A stretch of 7,590 bases of DNA from assembly GCA_938029995.1 (NCBI GenBank), contig CALHGI010000701.1, forward strand, positions 1 to 7,590, given 5' to 3'. This document shows positions 5,163 to 7,590 of this stretch, in pieces. A program made the translations under genes and the position numbers. Below the pieces are notes generated by a model. That model made no database searches, had not been told where the DNA came from, and saw only the letters and a list, made by a program, of their open reading frames with translations. The stretch comes from an uncultured cyanobacterium. Lineage in GTDB: Bacteria; Cyanobacteriota; Cyanobacteriia; Phormidesmidales; Phormidesmidaceae. Numbering within the stretch: the first letter of the stretch is position 1; each line of letters opens with the position of its first letter.

Positions 5163-7590
5163 TGATCTAGAAACTGACGCGGTTAACCTCCACCTATTGG
5201 AGGAGTTAGATCGTTGGATAAAGCTAGGGTTGTTGTCGGAAGAACAATCGCTCAGCCTGGGTCAAAAGCTCTGTAGCACACTGCCCATGGCGCCTGCTGC
5301 CATCAGCACCGGGGAGACGACCACCGAGACGGCGATCAACGCCGGGGCGACTGCAACCAAGACTCCCCCCATGGCAAAAAGATCGATGCCATCAGGGCCA
5401 TCGATCTTGGCCAGTTTCAAACTGCGCTTAGTGCAGTCCTTCTTGGCTGAGATGAGTGTGTTGTGGCTCCTATTCTTGGGGGTGTTTTTGGTGGTGGTGT
5501 CGTCAGGGGTGCTGGCAGCGAGTCAATGGCAATCCTTTTCCACCGTGGGCCAGTACGCCATTTTGTTGGTCTATACCCTGGCGTTTGGCGGAGCCAGTCG
5601 CTGGGCCGCGGGTCAGGCCAAGCTACAGACAACGGCTCAAATGCTCAATGCGGCAACCTTGCTACTGATTCCCCTAAACCTGTGGATGATGGACACCCTG
5701 GGGGTAGTGCAGGCTTCTGCGGGGCTGGCAATCTTGGCCGGGGCGGGGTTGAGTGTCCTCACCCTGGTGTTGGCTCCACGCCGTCGCATTGGCCTCAATC
5801 TGCTGGGCCTAAGCTGGTTGCATTGGGGCTGGGGCTGGGCGCTCTGGCCCTTGATCGCCACATATTTAGGCACCGTGGGGAGTGCTGCAAATTTACTACG
5901 CTCTGTGCCTGGGAGTGCCGAGGACAATCGTGAACCGAGATCGGTGTCCTGGGGGCTTTTAGTTGCGATCGCACTCCTCATCCTCCTAGTGCGCGGTGTG
6001 TGGCTTGGCCAAATCCCCATTTATCAACTAGGTCTGACCTGCGGTATCTGTGGTTGGATGCTCTGCCGCCTCCCTCGGTCCTATCCCCTATGGCCCCAAG
6101 TGGGAGCCGGTTTGTTATGCATGGGTTGGCTAGTATCGGTTGACCAACAGCCGCTTCAGTCCTTGGGGGTCAGTGGTTTAGGGCTCTGGCTACTAGTGGA
6201 CCGTTTACCTCGGCAAACCCAGATCCGTGGACAGTTAAAAAACCTGGCCGCTCTTTGGCTAGTGGGTTTCCAGACATTTGCCTTGGGCTGGTTAATAGCG
6301 CCCCTGGGGTTACGGCAGGGGCTATTGACCACCGTTACCCCCCTTGGCATCGGGCCTGTCAATGCCCTAGGGTTTGCCAGCGTTTGGCTTTACAGCTACA
6401 TCGGTTTGATGATGATCGGGGCCAGACGGTTCCGCCATCAGGGACAACAGGCCTGGGCCCACCTGACGGAACAATTGGCCCTAGGCCTGGGCACTGTGTT
6501 GCTGTTTTGCGTCCTACCCCAGGCTGGTTCCTGGTTATTCACCCTAAATTTGGTCGGCCTCACCCTCACCCTGGGGGCCATTGCCCGCCTTCGTCGCGCT
6601 AACCTCAAACTGGTGTACGGCGTCCACGGTGCGGCGGTTGTCACCCTACTCAGTGGACTCTCTGTTATCGGTGGGCGATTTGGCTGGACCTCGCCACAGT
6701 GGGCCATGGTTTTCCTCGGTTTGGCCCTAGTGGAATGGCTCACCTGCGTGGCCAGGGACCGCTATCCCCAGTGGCGGCGCTCAGCCTGGTATATCGGCAT
6801 CGGCTTGAGCGGGGTGGCCTATTGTTTACTGCTAGATTTCTGGGGCAGCTGGTTCAACCTACTGTGGCTAGGGGTGCCCGTGGTCCTCACCGGGTTAGTA
6901 TATCGCCGCCAGTTTCCCACCGACCGGCCCCAAATCGCCACAATACTAACGGTCGTAGCGTTGGCTGGGCAATTTTTACTGCTGGATTCCTGGCCCATAG
7001 CAACGGTGGCCTTAGGGGTGGGGAGCCTGGTGCTGTTAGGCCATAGCGCGCGTTGGCCCACAAAAAAGATTTTACCTGCGCTGACCGTGGGATTTGCGTT
7101 GGGCACTGGCCATGCCGCAGCGGTTTGGTTACGGTTCATGGCGTTGCCCTGGCCTGACAATGGGGCCCAGTTTTTGCTGTTGATGGCAATATTTGCCGCC
7201 GCCCTAAGTCTGGTGGCCAGGCTGCTTAGCCAGTCGCCCCGCCCCCTAGGGCAAAGCTATGGTGTCGCCAGCCATGGTTGGAGTCAGGCCATGGCCTTAG
7301 GTGTGGGCTTGGTGCTCACCCTGGCCATGGGCCTCATCTATGCCCTGGGCCCAGCCCAGGGCCCAGACGGCATGCGCCCCATCCCCTCTGACGCGGAAAT
7401 CCTTTTACGCTACGGAGCGGCGGCCATGGCCTTAGGGCTAGCAAGATTTGGGGGGCAACGACGATTGGGCAATGGGGACTATTGGGCCATGGCCCATGGG
7501 GTGGGGTTGCTGGTGGGCATGCTCCTGTCCTTGGCCAGCCAGGAGGCCAACCCCCAACCATGGGGCGCGGCCCTGGTAGCCCTGGGGGTG
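5143..7590 (+). CDS. Large multi-pass membrane protein, DUF2157-like head (3' end outside window)
   Basis: 816 codons are open to the window edge without a stop, so the true protein is longer. Residues about 15-45, E-E-L-D-R-W-I-K-L-G-L-L-S-E-E-Q, look like the start of a DUF2157-type domain, a guess from the pattern of a W followed by G-L-(I/L)-S-x-E-Q. A Thr/Ala/Pro-rich linker (about 48-88) follows. From about 104 on, the chain is almost continuously hydrophobic: I count roughly 20 or more candidate helices separated by short Arg-rich or Pro-Gly loops, for example A-P-R-R-R at 211-215 and A-R-R-F-R-H at 427-432. Several segments resemble one another: L-L-L-D-F-W (562-567) and L-L-L-D-S-W (612-617); A-M-A-L-G-V-G-L (716-723) and A-M-A-H-G-V-G-L (782-789). 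There is no cleavable signal peptide and no recognisable catalytic motif. It is probably an inner or thylakoid membrane protein; transport, envelope and polymerase-like roles are all open. It is transcribed divergently from psaL. Confidence 0.85.
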   Translation, partial: MWLKIPIDLETDAVNLHLLEELDRWIKLGLLSEEQSLSLGQKLCSTLPMAPAAISTGETTTETAINAGATATKTPPMAKRSMPSGPSILASFKLRLVQSFLAEMSVLWLLFLGVFLVVVSSGVLAASQWQSFSTVGQYAILLVYTLAFGGASRWAAGQAKLQTTAQMLNAATLLLIPLNLWMMDTLGVVQASAGLAILAGAGLSVLTLVLAPRRRIGLNLLGLSWLHWGWGWALWPLIATYLGTVGSAANLLRSVPGSAEDNREPRSVSWGLLVAIALLILLVRGVWLGQIPIYQLGLTCGICGWMLCRLPRSYPLWPQVGAGLLCMGWLVSVDQQPLQSLGVSGLGLWLLVDRLPRQTQIRGQLKNLAALWLVGFQTFALGWLIAPLGLRQGLLTTVTPLGIGPVNALGFASVWLYSYIGLMMIGARRFRHQGQQAWAHLTEQLALGLGTVLLFCVLPQAGSWLFTLNLVGLTLTLGAIARLRRANLKLVYGVHGAAVVTLLSGLSVIGGRFGWTSPQWAMVFLGLALVEWLTCVARDRYPQWRRSAWYIGIGLSGVAYCLLLDFWGSWFNLLWLGVPVVLTGLVYRRQFPTDRPQIATILTVVALAGQFLLLDSWPIATVALGVGSLVLLGHSARWPTKKILPALTVGFALGTGHAAAVWLRFMALPWPDNGAQFLLLMAIFAAALSLVARLLSQSPRPLGQSYGVASHGWSQAMALGVGLVLTLAMGLIYALGPAQGPDGMRPIPSDAEILLRYGAAAMALGLARFGGQRRLGNGDYWAMAHGVGLLVGMLLSLASQEANPQPWGAALVALGV
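5965..5972. repeat. HIP1 octamer GCGATCGC
   Basis: A third exact HIP1 copy, inside the membrane-protein gene. Confidence 0.8.
7272..7563. repeat. Cluster of CCATGG-centred palindromes
   Basis: Seven CCATGG hexamers occur at 7272, 7289, 7325, 7424, 7487, 7494 and 7558. Three sit in longer perfect palindromes: AGGCCATGGCCT (7286-7297), GGCCATGGCC (7422-7431) and TGGGCCATGGCCCA (7483-7496). The 15-mer GGCCATGGCCTTAGG occurs at 7287-7301 and 7422-7436. All lie in coding sequence, mostly as Ala-Met-Ala/Gly codons, so part of the pattern is due to protein sequence. Confidence 0.6.

Noticed and set aside
5463..5933. 156-codon plus-strand frame within the membrane-protein gene
   Set aside because: It lies in another frame of a gene with a clear, continuous membrane-protein pattern; the translation is Gly-rich and unstructured.
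6699..7160. Overlapping 113-115-codon frames on both strands
   Set aside because: Both are shadows of the GC-rich membrane-protein gene; neither shows motifs or start signals.
1..7590. tRNA, rRNA, insertion sequence or phage attachment site
   Set aside because: No cloverleaf-like sequence, transposase frame, terminal inverted repeat pair with target duplication, or integrase was found.

Overview
The window is chromosomal DNA from an oxygenic cyanobacterium. The evidence is an unmistakable psaL (photosystem I subunit XI), a RarA ATPase fused to a C-terminal extension in an architecture known from cyanobacteria, three copies of the cyanobacterial HIP1 octamer GCGATCGC, and a long multi-pass membrane protein of a cyanobacterial DUF2157-like type. 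I cannot name the genus. Gene content and moderate GC fit a mid-GC filamentous or unicellular lineage, but this is only an impression.

Layout: 1-65 is the 3' flank of a minus-strand gene. 66-1595 (-) encodes a cytoplasmic protein built almost wholly of 34-residue TPR units (11 in register plus two at the N-terminus); its DNA is a 102-bp-period degenerate tandem repeat. 1762-3936 (-) is rarA/mgsA: a complete clamp-loader-like AAA+ ATPase joined to a roughly 290-residue extension resembling a degenerate class I methyltransferase. 4149-4640 (-) is psaL with a good ribosome binding site and its own intrinsic terminator (4064-4092), so it looks monocistronic; none of psaI, psaF or psaJ is beside it. 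4641-5142 is a 502-bp divergent intergenic region carrying a perfect 16-bp inverted repeat, further foldback sequence, and the end of a possible hidden small minus-strand ORF (5007-5162) that overlaps the next gene's start in antisense. 5143-7590 (+) is an 816-codon open frame, cut by the window end, encoding a soluble N-terminal head followed by roughly twenty or more hydrophobic segments.

The genes do not form an obvious pathway: a protein-interaction scaffold (TPR), a replication-fork maintenance factor (RarA), a photosystem I subunit and an uncharacterised membrane protein. Three are on the minus strand but separated by gaps of about 165 to 212 bp, with a terminator between psaL and rarA, so co-transcription of all three is unlikely. 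No mobile element, CRISPR array, tRNA or rRNA is seen. The best leads for something undescribed are the structured psaL-upstream region, the small antisense ORF, the RarA extension with its eroded SAM-binding motif, and the repeat-built membrane protein with its cluster of CCATGG palindromes.
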